6,946 bases of DNA from Spirochaetaceae bacterium UBA6243. Lineage in GTDB: Bacteria; Spirochaetota; Spirochaetia; Treponematales; Rectinemataceae. Location of the stretch: assembly GCA_002441395.1 (NCBI GenBank), contig DJVZ01000056.1, positions 1 through 6,946 on the forward strand. The letters are read 5' to 3'. Shown here in pieces: positions 6,055-6,946 of the stretch; position 1 is the first letter of the stretch; each line of letters begins with the position of its first letter. The notes beneath the pieces are model-generated. The model saw only the letters and a program-made list of their open reading frames with translations, made no database searches and had not been told where the DNA came from. A program made the position numbers and the translations under genes.

Positions 6055-6946
6055 GTGAAAAATATGAAATTATTGAGGCGGAACGGTGTTATAGCATTCA
6101 TGCTGGTGTTCGCGGTTTCGGCAGGGGCTCAGCAGCAGGCTCCTGATTTCGCTGATCTGCCGGCGGTGCTCGACCATATGCTCGACAATCATTACATGCC
6201 GTCGGTACAAGTGGGTATGGGCAGCTTCACCTATGGAGACACGCAACTGCCGACGCCATTTGCGCGGTGGTTTGAGGATGAGTTACGGCTCGGCCTTGCG
6301 CAGACCACCAGGATGAAGCTTTTTGACAGGCAGGTGGCGGCGGCGATGGATCCGGCAATTCGCGCCCAGTACTCTGAATTCTTCGGCCAGGACAGGGCGG
6401 ACTCGATCCTCTACGGGAAATATGCGGAGGACGCCGGTGGCGTCGCGGTGACCTTGTCGCTGACGGACCTCGCGACGGGCACCCTTATCGCCGAGAAGAG
6501 GTATGAGGTGCCTCGGTCGGCCATCCCGTCCGACGTCACGGTGCAGCCTTCGCTCAAGACAGTCCAGACCGCGATGGCGTTGAGCCAGCTTGTACCGGGC
6601 TCCGGCGGCCAGATTTCAGGAGTGCCGGACCTCATGCTCACGCTTTCCACGGACCGCGGTGTGGGGGCGGTATATCGGGATGGAGAGAAGCTCACGCTGT
6701 ACATCACTTCGAGCAAGGACGCATATCTTAAAATCTACCATGTCGATGTGAATGGGATTGCCCAGCTTATCTGGCCGAACCGGTTCGGCGGGTCTGGCAA
6801 GGTAAAAGCCGGAGAGGCGCTGAAATTCCCCGGCCCCAGCGACAAGTTTCAGTATGTTCTGGGGCGGCCTTATGGAACGGAATATATCAAGGCCGTGGCT
6901 TCGACCAGGCCATTCGCTACAATGGAGGCCGATTTTTCGGATTTGC
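6055..6946 (+). CDS. Exported DUF4384-domain protein (3' end missing)
   Basis: From the GTG start the frame stays open to the window edge, giving 297 residues with no stop; the remainder lies outside. Residues 1-25 form a Sec signal peptide (basic MKNMKLLRR, hydrophobic core, AGA before Q26) with no lipobox, so the protein is probably periplasmic or outer-membrane associated. Residues about 50-155 (VGMGSFTYGDTQLPTPFARW onward) resemble the region in exported proteins that builds a score over envelope-protein subunits, loosely like FlgO/CsgG-type domains; this is a weak match. Residues about 205-283 look like DUF4384: AVYRDGEKLTLYI, then AYLKIYHVDVNG, IWPNRF, KAGEALKFPGP and RPYGTEYIKAVAS. DUF4384 occurs in exported and multi-domain bacterial proteins and its function is unclear. 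The gene is its own transcription unit and has no evident link to sugar uptake. Confidence 0.8.
   Translation, partial: MKNMKLLRRNGVIAFMLVFAVSAGAQQQAPDFADLPAVLDHMLDNHYMPSVQVGMGSFTYGDTQLPTPFARWFEDELRLGLAQTTRMKLFDRQVAAAMDPAIRAQYSEFFGQDRADSILYGKYAEDAGGVAVTLSLTDLATGTLIAEKRYEVPRSAIPSDVTVQPSLKTVQTAMALSQLVPGSGGQISGVPDLMLTLSTDRGVGAVYRDGEKLTLYITSSKDAYLKIYHVDVNGIAQLIWPNRFGGSGKVKAGEALKFPGPSDKFQYVLGRPYGTEYIKAVASTRPFATMEADFSDL

Noticed and set aside
6411..6716. A 101-codon minus-strand open frame opposite the DUF4384 gene
   Set aside because: Shadow frame: no SD, low-complexity Ser/Thr/Pro-rich product, and complete overlap with a well-supported plus-strand gene.
1..6946. CRISPR array, tRNA/rRNA gene, insertion sequence or attachment site
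   Set aside because: I saw no regularly spaced repeats, RNA gene signature, transposase-like product or flanking terminal repeats in the window.

Overview
The window carries most or all of a five-gene, plus-strand operon for uptake and oxidative processing of an unidentified sugar-like compound. The operon is closed by a strong hairpin terminator. A separate transcription unit follows, and its first gene runs off the right edge.

Layout: (1) Positions 1-91 are an AT-rich leader with promoter-like elements, an inverted repeat and a strong Shine-Dalgarno (SD). (2) Positions 92-1264 encode a Gfo/Idh/MocA-family NAD(P)-dependent oxidoreductase. (3) Positions 1291-2280 encode a xylose-isomerase-like TIM-barrel enzyme (sugar phosphate isomerase/epimerase superfamily). 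(4) Positions 2280-3776 encode a double-domain CUT2 (ribose-type) sugar ABC ATPase. (5) Positions 3777-4781 encode the matching RbsC-type permease. (6) Positions 4782-4909 are a 128-nt spacer with two potential RNA stem-loops. (7) Positions 4910-5872 encode the periplasmic binding protein. (8) Positions 5914-5958 form a long hairpin terminator. (9) From 6055 to the window end there is an exported protein with a C-terminal DUF4384-like domain, truncated by the edge.

How the genes work together (inference from families): the binding protein captures the ligand in the periplasm and the permease/ATPase import it. The Gfo/Idh dehydrogenase then probably oxidises a ring hydroxyl to a keto group, and the TIM-barrel enzyme isomerises, epimerises or eliminates on that intermediate. 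No sugar kinase, glycoside hydrolase or transcriptional regulator lies in the window. That fits a route acting on non-phosphorylated sugars, cyclitols or glycosides, but the substrate cannot be read from the sequence.

Organism: a bacterium of roughly balanced GC content with strong AAGGAGG ribosome-binding sites. The binding protein has a signal-peptidase-I type leader without a lipobox cysteine, which points to a diderm with a true periplasm. The gene set, together with an exported DUF4384-type protein, reminds me of Spirochaetota (Treponema/Rectinema-like), but this is a moderate-confidence impression. I do not see an obviously undescribed system. The points most worth following are the substrate of the oxidoreductase/TIM-barrel pair and the structured spacer before the binding-protein gene.
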